NCBI RefSeq assembly: GCF_000711715.1
Contig: NZ_JONN01000001.1
Coordinates: 558,001-622,000, forward strand
Source: Sphingomonas astaxanthinifaciens DSM 22298
Lineage (GTDB): Bacteria; Pseudomonadota; Alphaproteobacteria; Sphingomonadales; Sphingomonadaceae
DNA length: 64,000 nt
Direction: 5' to 3'
The notes under the pieces were generated by a model that did not search any database, was not told the origin of the DNA, and saw nothing but the letters and a program-made list of their open reading frames with translations. How positions within the stretch are numbered: position 1 is the first letter of the stretch; every line of letters begins with the position of its first letter. The position numbers and the translations under genes are program-made. Shown in pieces: positions 63,796 to 64,000 of this stretch.

Positions 63796-64000
63796 TCATG
63801 TGCGGGTAGCGTCTTTGATGCAGAATGCGGCCAGCCGGGCCGACACCAGCGCAATGGCGATCCCGCCGACAACATCGATGAGATAGTGGCCGCCAGCCGG
63901 AATAGTCGAGGCGGCCATGAGAAGGTTTAGGATAAGGCCGGGCCAGCGGAGCCACCGGACCTGCCACGCAGCCCAAGCAAACAGGCAGGCCGCCGCAGCG
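63796..64000 (-). CDS. PAP2-superfamily membrane phosphatase (5' end outside window)
   Basis: The last ~68 codons of a minus-strand gene ending at 63796. The visible residues include two hydrophobic helices and TIPAGGHYLIDVVGGIAIALVSARLA, the C-terminal GGHYxxDVxxG motif of PAP2 (type 2 phosphatidic acid phosphatase, inositolphosphotransferase-like) proteins with the catalytic His. It converges on the asparagine-synthetase-like gene with a 39-base gap. Its length and N-terminus are outside the window. Confidence 0.8.
   Translation of the reverse strand, partial: AAAACLFAWAAWQVRWLRWPGLILNLLMAASTIPAGGHYLIDVVGGIAIALVSARLAAFCIKDATRT

Noticed and set aside
63770..63976. A 68-codon minus-strand frame at the right end
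   Set aside because: It is out of frame with the PAP2 C-terminus, which carries the GGHYLIDVVGG motif in the adjacent frame ending at 63796.

Overview
The window is chromosomal DNA from a GC-rich alphaproteobacterium, most likely a member of Sphingomonadales. The basis is: the chvI-chvG-hprK-rapZ-ptsM-ptsH block divergent from pckA; the lptD-surA-pdxA-ksgA operon; hda-ppk-ppx; frequent GTG starts; an alphaproteobacterial-type LexA box (GTTC-N7-GTTC); and dispersed palindromic repeats of the 'MLNLFQHP' and 'FRPIADI' kinds typical of sphingomonads. Coding density is very high, and many genes overlap by 1-8 bases (ATGA, GTGA or shared CTAG stops). I see no rRNA, tRNA, CRISPR array, prophage or insertion sequence.

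Layout. 1-3047: cca (cut by the window edge), a NUDIX hydrolase and a DUF1285 gene on the minus strand, divergent from a FolM/FolB-like pterin pair. 3232-5847: tonB-exbB-exbD-exbD energy-transduction operon ending in a strong terminator. 5953-9034: lipoprotein SodC, a small helical protein, a TMEM175-type channel, RppH and an esterase. 9050-9440: a GIY-YIG nuclease gene bracketed by a perfect 26-bp inverted repeat. 9513-12602: 2-oxoacid:ferredoxin oxidoreductase korA-korB with an unlisted 26-residue membrane peptide gene between them. 12688-20596: spermidine-synthase-like protein, membrane metal-dependent hydrolase, photolyase, Cfa, serine hydrolase, SDR, and SOS-boxed rmuC.

20598-28685: two META lipoproteins, an rRNA/tRNA 2'-O-methyltransferase, and the phosphotransfer/two-component block (HPr, EIIA-Man, RapZ, HPr kinase, ChvG, ChvI) that faces pckA across a spacer holding a perfect 14-bp palindrome. 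28798-37135: aldo-keto reductase, DUF885 peptidase-like lipoprotein, NfeD/stomatin pair, CitE-like lyase, guaB, an RsmB-type methyltransferase and a TPR protein. 37122-42646: the lptD-surA-pdxA-ksgA outer-membrane biogenesis operon. 42792-50398: pepA, holC, ndk, rraB, DUF2231 with a sorbosone-dehydrogenase-like lipoprotein, a CadC-like membrane regulator and a divergent cupin. 50428-61558: purM-purN (PurN fused to a YjbR domain), DUF2066-hda-ppk-ppx, an I78 inhibitor, rnd and aspS.

The right end holds the best candidate for an undescribed system. A 38-codon gene with an excellent ribosome binding site (61647-61763) encodes a peptide with a W-x-x-P-x-L leader-like motif. It lies directly upstream of a 640-residue asparagine-synthetase homologue (61834-63756) that has lost the glutaminase cysteine but keeps a PP-loop. 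This is the A-C arrangement of a lasso-type RiPP pathway, but no B1/B2 maturation genes are visible, and the peptide does not fit the standard Thr(-2)/ring rules. A PAP2-family gene converges on it from the right edge.

Dispersed inverted repeats from at least seven sequence types mark many gene boundaries, and one of them supplies the C-terminal codons of nfeD. Three convergent gene pairs share a single CTAG as both stop codons.
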